Shown one piece after another: positions 1-14,200 of a DNA stretch of 64,000 nucleotides. Within the stretch, counting starts at the first letter, position 1. Each line of letters starts with the position of its first letter. Both the position numbers and the translations under genes were made by a program. The notes below the pieces were generated by a model. It was not told the origin of the DNA, did not search any database, and saw only the letters and a program-made list of their open reading frames with translations. The stretch is from Oxytricha trifallax (taxonomy: Eukaryota > Ciliophora > Spirotrichea > Sporadotrichida > Oxytrichidae): the NCBI GenBank assembly GCA_000711775.1, contig ARYC01000737.1, positions 79,829 through 143,828 of the forward strand. The letters run 5' to 3'.

Positions 1-266
1 CTCTGATTCAACTTATCCTTGCTAAGATAAATTTAGTTTCTATTGTGTATGTTCAAATATATTCTCAAAAATGTATTCTTCATTACAATTCAATTCGCAA
101 GAATTTTAAGGTAACATGTCTAGACTTAACAATCATTTATTTATATAAAATAATAATAATAATAAAATGGATTAGCAAACTAGAAAGCTTATGCTGAAAA
201 AGAATATAAATCGGTAATCAATCAAAAATATAAATGAAGATGCTCCATATTACATAAATACTAGCA
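1..266. other. AT-rich non-coding stretch
   Basis: Low-complexity AT-rich DNA with short runs of ATA/AAT repeats near 148-165. No open frame or recognisable element was seen. It ends at the left copy of the 13 bp direct repeat that flanks the next element. Confidence 0.5.
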
Positions 267-956
267 TTTGAATGCTGATTGTATGTGTGTTTAATGATTG
301 AAAAATCAAATAAATTTAACATATCACTGTTTAATACTAAAATCAAACCATAAATCTTAGTCGTGACGTAAACGTATCTGAGTGAGTTGACGTGGCAAAT
401 TCCGTGACGTGGCAGTCGTGAAGTAGAAAACTCAGAAAAACCAATCCCGCTATTACCTAGTCTTCTCCCAAAATCAAAATGTCACCCCAGTTTATACCTG
501 GGGACAGAGCTCGTGAGATCCAACTAGATGACAGAAGATGGAGAAAAACGCTTACCGGTCCCACAGCTGCTGGGAAACGTAATCCCTATCCTTTCGCTGT
601 GGTAGCTTCAGCACCCTAACCCGGTGTGGGAGAAAAATCCTTATCGTTGGCTTCAATGGTTTTCGTCTTCTCATTTTTGAAGGCAGAGCGTACCTTCATC
701 CTGCTCCCTATTACCTAGGAAACTGAACTCAAGCCAGTAGACTCATCTAATGCAGGGAAATCTTAGGAACCAGCTCACTCGAAGAGTGTACGCTGACAGA
801 TTGAACCCCGCCGACTGGTCCCTCATGCGTTGCGCTCAGCAACTGCCTATCTGCTGTCGATAGGCCTTAGTATAGTAGAAAGCTCTATCAGAAAGTCCCA
901 AGTGGTTGGTACCACCTAGCAATTAACTTTATAATTTAATAATTTTGAATGCTGAT
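267..956 (-). mobile_element. Structured dispersed element, copy 1 (SINE-like)
   Basis: A block clearly richer in G and C than its surroundings that recurs at 51540-52175 with roughly 75-80% identity by eye. Copy 1 is bracketed by an exact 13 bp direct repeat, TTTGAATGCTGAT, at 267-279 and 944-956, which looks like a target-site duplication of the length made by LINE-type retrotransposition. Read on the minus strand it begins with two clean hairpins: a 7 bp stem GCCTATC/GATAGGC near 850-870 and a 5 bp stem GTTGC/GCAAC close by. The sequence GGGGTTCAATC just downstream resembles a pol III B box. Parts can also be read as protein with TAA/TAG as Gln, but frames are broken. I favour a structured, possibly tRNA-derived repeat; a decayed coding element is the alternative. 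Confidence 0.5.
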
Positions 957-1459
957 AATATGGCTTAACCATAATTCCCTGGTTTATCAATTCGTTTAAA
1001 CTCACATAAGTGATAAAATTTAGTTCATAGATCATGACTCCCTAGATATGATAAACTCCAGTCTTGCTTTAATATCAATAGAATCAATCTATCAACAAGC
1101 AATACTGCAATTCAACTATGAATGTATAAAATTATATAACGAGATAATTTAATTAATTGGTAAATATTTATATACTTTCAAGGCAGAAAACAATTAAAGT
1201 AATAATTCAAACTTCAAGCTTGAAGAATAAATAAAAAATTTCTAAGAATACGTTTTTTAATTTATACAATATAATATTTACCATTTAAAACGATGATAAA
1301 GAAAGAGCATTGTTTCCAATAACTAATAGATAAATATCTCAAAAATACCAATTATTTAAAATAGAAATATTTTATCGATAAATAGATATTAAATACATAA
1401 ACTTTAAAAATATAAATGAATGGAGATTAAGTCTTGGATTTAAAACAAGCAGAAATTTT
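957..1459. other. AT-rich spacer, no gene seen
   Basis: AT-rich sequence with no ciliate-code frame of interest and no repeat recognised elsewhere in the window. Confidence 0.4.
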
Positions 1460-2092
1460 GGCTAGTAGGTCAAACACCCCCTCTCACTAATGTAGTTATT
1501 TTTTTGTAGTCTTCTAGAGATTTTACGCTTATCAAGATTGACAAAAGAAATTTATGCTTGCGAGAAATAGTTTTCGCACTATGATCTAAATAAATTTCCA
1601 TTTTAAATTTAAAACATCATTTAAATGTCAAAAAATTTTAAATTATATATTTTTATCTTTAGCTTTTTGATAATCATATTTTGTATTCTTTTTGCATATT
1701 TGAGCATAATGTATATCATAAAATTATTATCTTTAAAAAATCACAGTTTTTGTTAATAAAAATAGAATATATGGACAAAAAATATAAAAAATAACAAAAA
1801 ATGTGATATTTTAAAGATAATAATTTTATAATTTAATTTTTGCTCAGAATATACAAAAAGCATACAAAATATGATTATCAAAAAGCTAAAGATAAAAATA
1901 TATAATTTAAAAACTTTTGACATTTATATGATGATATTAAATAAAAAAAGGAAATTTATTTAGAACATAGCGCGAAAACCATTTCTCGAAAGCAAAAATT
2001 AAATTTGTCAATCAAGATCAGTGTAAGATCTCTAGAAGACTATAAAAAAAATAAGTACATTAGGGATAAAAGGGTGTTTTTTATTATCAGCG
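1460..2092. mobile_element. Palindromic foldback element, copy 1 (oldest)
   Basis: Almost the whole segment is one long imperfect palindrome centred near 1770: left-arm sequence around 1500-1690 reappears reversed and complemented at about 1860-2060. Each arm carries the motif CACTAATGTA or its equivalent near its outer end, followed by GTAGTCTTCTAGAG. The same arm architecture (TAATGTA, then a T-run, then GTAGTCT and a GCGAGAAATAGTTTT block) appears in two cleaner copies at 50417-51039 and 58285-58903. This copy has the most arm mismatches and its right end has drifted. It encodes nothing visible, so it is probably a non-autonomous MITE-like element. Confidence 0.7.
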
Positions 2093-2268
2093 AATCAGTA
2101 ATAAAAAACAAAAAATTATATTTCGTTACTCTCAAAAACTAAACTATGCTTAATGAAAAGAAATTAGTCACGATTGACTATGTTAGATTTCAATTCAATG
2201 CAAATTAAATAATTTGAGTAAAAAATAATTAATAGGGAAAGATATAAAATACATATAGTGAATAAAAA

Positions 2269-5200
2269 GAAATAAAGGTTTTAAGAAATTCATTCAATAA
2301 TTTCCAATACATATTTAGATCTCTATTTTGAGATAATTGAGATGCATCTCGTCGGCAAAAATGGAAATGCGAAGAATAAGTAATGCAGAGAATCTAAAAA
2401 TAATAAACCTCCAGCAATTAATTTTAGCCGAAACTTAGTCATAGGCTTGAAATGCTTCGTTGAAAGCATTCGTCTTACTACAAAGACATAATTCTCAATT
2501 TGCTAAGTTGAGATTTAGTAATGGAACAATTTGAATCCTATGAAGGCATTATTCAAAGAGTGCTCTTAAAATATCATTAAATATGAAATGGCTCACTCTT
2601 AACTTGAATATTTATAGTGACTTGTCTACTATCTACTTTTGGAACAAAGTTTTACCCTCTCTCTCTCTCTCTTCTTTGAACCCTTTATAAGATATAGGAT
2701 ATATATCTGGATCTTGGAAAATTCCATTTATAATTAAATCACTAATGGCCTTCACTTAAGAAGCTGCTCATATCAATATTAACATGCAGAGCGGAAATAA
2801 GCCTTTTTCGTTATTCATTTTACACTCTCTCGAAAGAGACTTAATTCTTTTAAACTGCATTGATTTAAATGTCTATTCGCTTTTGACTCTACTCTCGATT
2901 CTATAATAAGCTTGATACATATTATTAAAGTTATTCTTGATTTTACTGAGCAAATTATCTTCACGATTACATAGATAGATCTTAGACTGTTATAAAAGTG
3001 TGTTGAATTAATTTACTTGATGTTAAAAATTATTAACTTGCACCGCCTATCCAATGGGATTGTGTATAGAATGTCATTTTCTTTTTTTCACTTAGATGAT
3101 TAAGTTTCATTTTATATTTTGAACTTCTATGCACCGATCTCAACTTTTAGTTTAATTAACCATTAGCGATCTTTCACAAATTTTCACTTTATTAACGATG
3201 TATTAGTTTCCTTCTATACTTTGCTAAGCTTAAAGAAGAATGCGTTAATTAACACATTTAAAAAATCGCAACATGATCGATCTTGTATGTTCGTTTGGTT
3301 GTTTTCATTTCAACATAAAACTCGTTACAACTAGTAAGGATTAAAAAGTTTACTGAAGAAAGAAATAAAGGTTTTAAGAAATTCGTTCCTTAATTTACAA
3401 TACATATTTAAATCTCTATTTTGAGATAATTGAGATGCATCTCGTAGGCAAAAATGGAAATGCGAAGAATAAGTAATGCAGAGAATCTAAAAATAATAAA
3501 CCTCCAGCAATTAATTTTAGCCGAAACTTAGTCATAGGCTTGAAATGCTTCGTTGAAAGCATTCGTCTTACTAAAAAGACATAATTCTCAATTTGCTAAG
3601 TTGAGATTTAGTAATGGAACAATTTGAATCCTATAAAGGCATTATTAAAAGAGTGCTCTTAAAATATCATTAAATATGAAATGGCTCACTCTTAACTTGA
3701 ATATATATAGTGATTTGTCAACTATCTACTTTTGGAACAAAGTTTTACCCTCTCTCTCTCTCTCTCTTCTTTGAACCCTTTATAAGATATAGGATAGATA
3801 TCTGGATCTTGGAAAATTCCATTTATAATTAAATCACTAATGGCCTTCACTTAAGAAGCTGCTCATATCAATATTAACATGCAGAGGAGCGGAAATAAGC
3901 CTTTTTCGTTATTCATTTTACACTCTCTCGAAAGAGACTTAATTCTTTTAAACTGCATTGATTTAAATGTCTATTCGCTTTTGACTCTACTCTCGATTCT
4001 ATAATAAGCTTGATACATATTATTAAAGTTATTCTTGATTTTTACTGAGCAAATTATCTTCACGATTACATAGATAGATCTTAGACTGTTATAAAAATGT
4101 GTTGCATTAATTTACTTGATGTTAAATATTATTAACTTGCACCGCCTATCCAATGGGATTGTTTATAGAATGTCATTTTCTTTTATTCACTTAGATGATT
4201 AAGTTTCATTTTATATTTTGAACTTCAATGCACCGATCTCAACTTTTAGTTTAATTAACCATTAGCGATCTTTCACAAATTTTCACTTTATTACGATGTA
4301 TTAGTTTCCTTCTATACTTTGCTAAGCTTAAAGAAGAATGCGCTAATTAACACATAAAAAATGGCAACATGATCTTGTATGTACGTTTGGTTGTTTTCTT
4401 TCAACACAAAACTCGTTACAACTAGTAAGAATTAAAAATTTACTGAAAAAAGAAATAAAGGTTTTAAGAAATTCGTTCCTTAATTTACAATACATATTTA
4501 GATCTCTATTTTAAGATAATTGAGATGCATCACGTCGGCAAAAAAGGAAATACGAAAAATAAATAATGCAGAGAATCTAAAAATAATAAACCTCCAGCAA
4601 TTAATTTTAGCCGAAACTTAGTCATAGGCTTGAAATGCTTCGTTGAAAGCATTCGTCTTACTACAAAGACATAATTCTCAATTTGCTAAGTTGAGATTTA
4701 GTAATGGAACAATTTGAATCCTATGAAGGCATTATTCAAAGAGTGCTCTTAAAATATCATTAAATATGAAATGGCTCACTCTTAACTTGAATATTTATAG
4801 TGACTTGTCTACTATCTACTTTTGGAACAAAGTTTTACCCTCTCTCTCTCTCTTCTTTGAACCCTTTATAAGATATAGGATATATATCTGGATCTTGGAA
4901 AATTCCATTTATAATTAAATCACTAATGGCCTTCACTTAAGAAGCTGCTCATATCAATATTAACATGCAGAGCGGAAATAAGCCTTTTTCGTTATTCATT
5001 TTACACTCTCTCGAAAGAGACTTAATTCTTTTAAACTGCATTGATTTAAATGTCTATTCGCTTTTGACTCTACTCTCGATTCTATAATAAGCTTGTACAT
5101 ATTATTAAAGTTATTCTTGATTTTACTGAGCAAATTATCTTCACGATTACATAGATAGATCTTAGACTGTTATAAAAGTGTGTTGAATTAATTTACTTGA

Positions 5201-8200
5201 TGTTAAAAATTATTAACTTGCACCGCCTATCCAATGGGATTGTGTATAGAATGTCATTTTCTTTTTTTCACTTAGATGATTAAGTTTCATTTTATATTTT
5301 GAACTTCTATGCACCGATCTCAACTTTAAGTTTAATTAACCATTAGCGATCTTTCACAAATTTTCACTTTATTAACGATGTATTAGTTTCCTTCTATACT
5401 TTGCTAAGCTTAAAGAAGAATGCGTTAATTAACACATTTAAAAAATGGCAACATGATCGATCTTGTATGTTCGTTTGGTTGTTTTCATTTCAACATAAAA
5501 CTCGTTACAACTAGTAAGGATTAAAAAGTTTACTGAAGAAAGAAATAAAGGTTTTAAGAAATTCGTTCCTTAATTTACAATACATATTTAAATCTCTATT
5601 TTGAGATAATTGAGATGCATCTCGTAGGCAAAAATGGAAATGCGAAGAATAAGTAATGCAGAGAATCTAAAAATAATAAACCTCCAGCAATTAATTTTAG
5701 CCGAAACTTAGTCATAGGCTTGAAATGCTTCGTTGAAAGCATTCGTCTTACTAAAAAGACATAATTCTCAATTTGCTAAGTTGAGATTTAGTAATGGAAC
5801 AATTTGAATCCTATAAAGGCATTATTAAAAGAGTGCTCTTAAAATATCATTAAATATGAAATGGCTCACTCTTAACTTGAATATATATAGTGACTTGTCA
5901 ACTATCTACTTTTGGAACAAAGTTTTACCCTCTCTCTCTCTCTTCTTTGAACCCTTTATAAGATATAGGATAGATATCTGGATCTTGGAAAATTCCATTT
6001 ATAATTAAATCACTAATGGCCTTCACTTAAGAAGCTGCTCATATCAATATTAACATGCAGAGCGGAAATAAGCCTTTTTCGTTATTCATTTTACACTCTC
6101 TCGAAAGAGACTTAATTCTTTTAAACTGCATTGATTTAAATGTCTATTCGCTTTTGACTCTACTCTCGATTCTATAATAAGCTTGATACATATTATTAAA
6201 GTTATTCTTGATTTTTACTGAGCAAATTATCTTCACGATTACATAGATAGATCTTAGACTGTTATAAAAATGTGTTGCATTAATTTACTTGATGTTAAAT
6301 ATTATTAACTTGCACCGCCTATCCAATGGGATTGTTTATAGAATGTCATTTTCTTTTATTCACTTAGATGATTAAGTTTCATTTTATATTTTGAACTTCT
6401 ATGCACCGATCTCAACTTTTAGTTTAATTAACCATTAGCGATCTTTCACAAATTTTCACTTTATTAACGATGTATTAGTTTCCTTCTATACTTTGCTAAG
6501 CTTAAAGAAGAATGCGTTAATTAACACATTTAAAAAATGGCAACATGATCGATCTTGTATGTTCGTTTGGTTGTTTTCTTTCAACATAAAACTCGTTACA
6601 ACTAGTAAGGATTAAAAAGTTTACTGAAGAAAGAAATAAAGGTTTTAAGAAATTCGTTCCTTAATTTACAATACATATTTAAATCTCTATTTTGAGATAA
6701 TTGAGATGCATCTCGTAGGCAAAAATGGAAATGCGAAGAATAAGTAATGCAGAGAATCTAAAAATAATAAACCTCCAGCAATTAATTTTAGCCGAAACTT
6801 AGTCATAGGCTTGAAATGCTTCGTTGAAAGCATTCGTCTTACTAAAAAGACATAATTCTCAATTTGCTAAGTTGAGATTTAGTAATGGAACAATTTGAAT
6901 CCTATAAAGGCATTATTAAAAGAGTGCTCTTAAAATATCATTAAATATAAAGGGCTCACTCTTAACTTGAATATATATAGTGACTTGTCAACTATCTACT
7001 TTTGGAACAAAGTTTTACCCTCTCTCTCTCTCTTCTTTGAACCCTTTATAAGATATAGGATATATATCTGGATCTTGGAAAATTCCATTTATAATTAAAT
7101 CACTAATGGCCTTCACTTAAGAAGCTGCTCATATCAATATTAACATGCAGAGCGGAAATAAGCCTTTTTCGTTATTCATTTTACACTCTCTCGAAAGAGA
7201 CTTAATTCTTTTAAACTGCATTGATTTAAATGTCTATTCGCTTTTGACTCTACTCTCGATTCTATAATAAGCTTGATACATATTATTAAAGTTATTCTTG
7301 ATTTTACTGAGCAAATTATCTTCACGATTACATAGATAGATCTTAGACTGTTATAAAAATGTGTTGAATTAATTTACTTGATGTTAAAAATTATTAACTT
7401 GCACCGCCTATCCAATGGGATTGTGTATAGAATGTCATTTTCTTTTATTCACTTAGATGATTAAGTTTCATTTTATATTTTGAACTTCTATGCACCGATC
7501 TCAACTTTTAGTTTAATTAACCATTAGCGATCTTTCACAAATTTTCACTTTATTAACGATGTATTAGTTTCCTTCTATACTTTGCTAAGCTTAAAGAAGA
7601 ATGCGTTAATTAACACATTTAAAAAATGGCAACATGATCGATCTTGTATGTTCGTTTGGTTGTTTTCATTTCAACATAAAACTCGTTACAACTAGTAAGG
7701 ATTAAAAAGTTTACTGAAGAAAGAAATAAAGGTTTTAAGAAATTCGTTCCTTAATTTACAATACATATTTAAATCTCTATTTTGAGATAATTGAGATGCA
7801 TCACGTAGGCAAAAATGGAAATGCGAAGAATAAGTAATGCAGAGAATCTAAAAATAATAAACCTCCAGCAATTAATTTTAGCCGAAACTTAGTCATAGGC
7901 TTGAATGCTTCGTTGAAAGCATTCGTCTTACTAAAAAGACATAATTCTCAATTTGCTAAGTTGAGATTTAGTAATGGAACAATTTGAATCCTATAAAGGC
8001 ATTATTAAAAGAGTGCTCTTAAAATATCATTAAATATGAAATGGCTCACTCTTAACTTGAATATATATAGTGACTTGTCAACTATCTACTTTTGGAACAA
8101 AGTTTTACCCTCTCTCTCTCTCTTCTTTGAACCCTTTATAAGATATAGGATAGATATCTGGATCTTGGAAAATTCCATTTATAATTAAATCACTAATGGC

Positions 8201-11200
8201 CTTCACTTAAGAAGCTGCTCATATCAATATTAACATGCAGAGCGGAAATAAGCCTTTTTCGTTATTCATTTTACACTCTCTCGAAAGAGACTTAATTCTT
8301 TTAAACTGCATTGATTTAAATGTCTATTCGCTTTTGACTCTACTCTCGATTCTATAATAAGCTTGATACATATTATTAAAGTTATTCTTGATTTTACTGA
8401 GCAAATTATCTTCACGATTACATAGATAGATCTTAGACTGTTATAAAAATGTGTTGAATTAATTTACTTGATGTTAAAAATTATTAACTTGCACCGCCTA
8501 TCCAATGGGATTGTGTATAGAATGTCATTTTCTTTTATTCACTTAGATGATTAAGTTTCATTTTATATTTTGAACTTCTATGCACCGATCTCAACTTTTA
8601 GTTTAATTAACCATTAGCGATCTTTCACAAATTTTCACTTTATTAACGATGTATTAGTTTCCTTCTATACTTTGCTAAGCTTAAAGAAGAATGCGTTAAT
8701 TAACACATTTAAAAAATGGCAACATGATCGATCTTGTATGTTCGTTTGGTTGTTTTCATTTCAACATAAAACTCGTTACAACTAGTAAGGATTAAAAAGT
8801 TTACTGAAGAAAGAAATAAAGGTTTTAAGAAATTCGTTCCTTAATTTACAATACATATTTAAATCTCTATTTTGAGATAATTGAGATGCATCACGTAGGC
8901 AAAAATGGAAATGCGAAGAATAAGTAATGCAGAGAATCTAAAAATAATAAACCTCCAGCAATTAATTTTAGCCGAAACTTAGTCATAGGCTTGAAATGCT
9001 TCGTTGAAAGCATTCGTTTACTAAAAAGACATAATTCTCAATTTGCTAAGTTGAGATTTAGTAATGGAACAATTTGAATCCTATAAAGGCATTATTAAAA
9101 GAGTGCTCTTAAAATATCATTAAAGATGAAATGGCTCACTCTTAACTTGAATATATATAGTGACTTGTCAACTATCTACTTTTGGAACAAAGTTTTACCC
9201 TCTCTCTCTCTCTTCTTTGAACCCTTTATAAGATATAGGATAGATATCTGGATCTTGGAAAATTCCATTTATAATTAAATCACTAATGGCCTTCACTTAA
9301 GAAGCTGCTCATATCAATATTAACATGCAGAGCGGAAATAAGCCTTTTTCGTTATTCATTTTACACTCTCTCGAAAGAGACTTAATTCTTTTAAACTGCA
9401 TTGATTTAAATGTCTATTCGCTTTTGACTCTACTCTCGATTCTATAATAAGCTTGATACATATTATTAAAGTTATTCTTGATTTTACTGAGCAAATTATC
9501 TTCACGATTACATAGATAGATCTTAGACTGTTATAAAAATGTGTTGAATTAATTTACTTGATGTTAAAAATTATTAACTTGCACCGCCTATCCAATGGGA
9601 TTGTGTATAGAATGTCATTTTCTTTTATTCACTTAGATGATTAAGTTTCATTTTATATTTTGAACTTCTATGCACCGATCTCAACTTTTAGTTTAATTAA
9701 CCATTAGCGATCTTTCACAAATTTTCACTTTATTAACGATGTATTAGTTTCCTTCTATACTTTGCTAAGCTTAAAGAAGAATGCGTTAATTAACACATTT
9801 AAAAAATGGCAACATGATCGATCTTGTATGTTCGTTTGGTTGTTTTCCTTTCAACATAAAACTCGTTACAACTAGAAAGGATTAAAAAGTTTACTGAAGA
9901 AAGAAATAAAGGTTTTAAGAAATTCGTTCCTTAATTTACAATACATATTTAAATCTCTATTTTGAGATAATTGAGATGCATCTCGTAGGCAAAAATGGAA
10001 ATGCGAAGAATAAGTAATGCAGAGAATCTAAAAATAATAAACCTCCAGCAATTAATTTTAGCCGAAACTTAGTCATAGGCTTGAAATGCTTCGTTGAAAG
10101 CATTCGTCTTACTACAAAGACATAATTCTCAATTTGCTAAGTTGAGATTTAGTAATGGAACAATTTGAATCCTATGAAGGCATTATTCAAAGAGTGCTCT
10201 TAAAATATCATTAAATATGAAATGGCTCACTCTTAACTTGAATATTTATAGTGACTTGTCTACTATCTACTTTTGGAACAAAGTTTTACCCTCTCTCTCT
10301 CTCTTCTTTGAACCCTTTATAAGATATAGGATATATATCTGGATCTTGGAAAATTCCATTTATAATTAAATCACTAATGGCCTTCACTTAAGAAGCTGCT
10401 CATTCAATATTAACATGCAGAGCGGAAATAAGCCTTTTTCGTTATTCATTTTACACTCTCTCGAAAGAGACTTAATTCTTTTAAACTGCATTGATTTAAA
10501 TGTCTATTCGCTTTTGACTCTACTCTCGATTCTATAATAAGCTTGATACATATTATTAAAGTTATTCTTGATTTTACTGAGCAAATTATCTTCACGATTA
10601 CATAGATAGATCTTAGACTGTTATAAAAGTGTGTTGAATTAATTTACTTGATGTTAAAAATTATTAACTTGCACCGCCTATCCAATGGGATTGTGTATAG
10701 AATGTCATTTTCTTTTTTTCACTTAGATGATTAAGTTTCATTTTATATTTTGAACTTCTATGCACCGATCTCAACTTTTAGTTTAATTAACCATTAGCGA
10801 TCTTTCACAAATTTTCACTTTATTAACGATGTATTAGTTTCCTTCTATACTTTGCTAAGCTTAAAGAAGAATGCGTTAATTAACACATTTAAAAAATGGC
10901 AACATGATCGATCTTGTATGTTCGTTTGGTTGTTTTCTTTCAACATAAAACTCGTTACAACTAGAAAGGATTAAAAAGTTTACTGAAGAAAGAAATAAAG
11001 GTTTTAAGAAATTCGTTCCTTAATTTACAATACATATTTAAATCTCTATTTTGAGATAATTGAGATGCATCTCGTAGGCAAAAATGGAAATGCGAAGAAT
11101 AAGTAATGCAGAGAATCTAAAAATAATAAACCTCCAGCAATTAATTTTAGCCGAAACTTAGTCATAGGCTTGAATGCTTCGTTGAAAGCATTCGTCTTAC

Positions 11201-14200
11201 TAAAAAGACATAATTCTCAATTTGCTAAGTTGAGATTTAGTAATGGAACAATTTGAATCCTATAAAGGCATTATTAAAAGAGTGCTCTTAAAATATCATT
11301 AAATATGAAATGGCTCACTCTTAACTTGAATATATATAGTGACTTGTCAACTATCTACTTTTGGAACAAAGTTTTACCCTCTCTCTCTCTCTTCTTTGAA
11401 CCCTTTATAAGATATAGGATAGATATCTGGATCTTGGAAAATTCCATTTATAATTAAATCACTAATGGCCTTCACTTAAGAAGCTGCTCATATCAATATT
11501 AACATGCAGAGCGGAAATAAGCCTTTTTCGTTATTCATTTTACACTCTCTCGAAAGAGACTTAATTCTTTTAAACTGCATTGATTTAAATGTCTATTCGC
11601 TTTTGACTCTACTCTCGATTCTATAATAAGCTTGATACATATTATTAAAGTTATTCTTGATTTTACTGAGCAAATTATCTTCACGATTACATAGATAGAT
11701 CTTAGACTGTTATAAAAATGTGTTGAATTAATTTACTTGATGTTAAAAATTATTAACTTGCACCGCCTATCCAATGGGATTGTGTATAGAATGTCATTTT
11801 CTTTTATTCACTTAGATGATTAAGTTTCATTTTATATTTTGAACTTCTATGCACCGATCTCAACTTTTAGTTTAATTAACCATTAGCGATCTTTCACAAA
11901 TTTTCACTTTATTAACGATGTATTAGTTTCCTTCTATACTTTGCTAAGCTTAAAGAAGAATGCGTTAATTAACACATTTAAAAAATGGCAACATGATCGA
12001 TCTTGTATGTTCGTTTGGTTGTTTTCATTTCAACATAAAACTCGTTACAACTAGTAAGGATTAAAAAGTTTACTGAAGAAAGAAATAAAGGTTTTAAGAA
12101 ATTCGTTCCTTAATTTACAATACATATTTAAATCTCTATTTTGAGATAATTGAGATGCATCACGTAGGCAAAAATGGAAATGCGAAGAATAAGTAATGCA
12201 GAGAATCTAAAAATAATAAACCTCCAGCAATTAATTTTAGCCGAAACTTAGTCATAGGCTTGAAATGCTTCGTTGAAAGCATTCGTCTTACTACAAAGAC
12301 ATAATTCTCAATTTGCTAAGTTGAGATTTAGTAATGGAACAATTTGAATCCTATGAAGGCATTATTCAAAGAGTGCTCTTAAAATATCATTAAATATAGA
12401 AATGGCTCACTCTTAACTTGAATATTTATAGTGACTTGTCTACTATCTACTTTTGGAACAAAGTTTTACCCTCTCTCTCTCTCTTCTTTGAACCCTTTAT
12501 AAGATATAGGATATATATCTGGATCTTGGAAAATTCCATTTATAATTAAATCACTAATGGCCTTCACTTAAGAAGCTGCTCATATCAATATTAACATGCA
12601 GAGCGGAAATAAGCCTTTTTCGTTATTCATTTTACACTCTCTCGAAAGAGACTTAATTCTTTTAAACTGCATTGATTTAAATGTCTATTCGCTTTTGACT
12701 CTACTCTCGATTCTATAATAAGCTTGACATATTATTAAAGTTATTCTTGATTTTACTGAGCAAATTATCTTCACGATTACATAGATAGATCTTAGACTGT
12801 TATAAAAGTGTGTTGAATTAATTTACTTGATGTTAAAAATTATTAACTTGCACCGCCTATCCAATGGGATTGTGTATAGAATGTCATTTTCTTTTTTTCA
12901 CTTAGATGATTAAGTTTCATTTTATATTTTGAACTTCTATGCACCGATCTCAACTTTTAGTTTAATTAACCATTAGCGATCTTTCACAAATTTTCACTTT
13001 ATTAACGATGTATTAGTTTCCTTCTATACTTTGCTAAGCTTAAAGAAGAATGCGTTAATTAACACATTTAAAAAATGGCAACATGATCGATCTTGTATGT
13101 TCGTTTGGTTGTTTTCATTTCAACATAAAACTCGTTACAACTAGTAAGATTAAAAAGTTTACTGAAGAAAGAAATAAAGGTTTTAAGAAATTCGTTCCTT
13201 AATTTACAATACATATTTAGATCTCTATTTTGAGATAATTGAGATGCATCACGTCGGCAAAAATGGAAATGCGAAGAATAAGTAATGCAGAGAATCTAAA
13301 AATAATAAACCTCCAGCAATTAATTTTAGCCGAAACTTAGTCATAGGCTTGAAATGCTTCGTTGAAAGCATTCGTCTTACTAAAAAGACATAATTCTCAA
13401 TTTGCTAAGTTGAGATTTAGTAATGGAACAATTTGAATCCTATAAAGGCATTATTAAAAGAGTGCTCTTAAAATATCATTAAATATGAAATGGCTCACTC
13501 TTAACTTGAATATATATAGTGACTTGTCAACTATCTACTTTTGGAACAAAGTTTTACCCTCTCTCTCTCTCTTCTTTGAACCCTTTATAAGATATAGGAT
13601 AGATATCTGGATCTTGGAAAATTCCATTTATAATTAAATCACTAATGGCCTTCAATTAAAAAGCTGCTCATATCAATATTAACATGAGAGCGGAAATAAG
13701 CCTTTTTCGTTATTCATATTACAATCTCTCGAAAGAGACTTAATTCTTTTAAACTGCATTGATTTAAATGTCTATTCGCTTTTGACTCTACTCTCGATTC
13801 TATAATAAGCTTGATACATATTATTAAAGTTATTCTTGATTTTACTGAGCAAATTATCTTCACGATTACATAGATAGATCTTAGACTGTTATAAAAGTGT
13901 GTTGAATTAATTTACTTGATGTTAAAAATTATTAACTTGCACCGCCTATCCAATGGGATTGTGTATAGAATGTCATTTTCTTTTTTTCACTTAGATGATT
14001 AAGTTTCATTTTATATTTTGAACTTCTATGCACCGATCTCAACTTTTAGTTTAATTAACCATTAGCGATCTTTCACAAATTTTCACTTTATTAACGATGT
14101 ATTAGTTTCCTTCTATACTTTGCTAAGCTTAAAGAAGAATGCGTTAATTAACACATTTAAAAAATGGCAACATGATCGATCTTGTATGTTCGTTTGGTTG

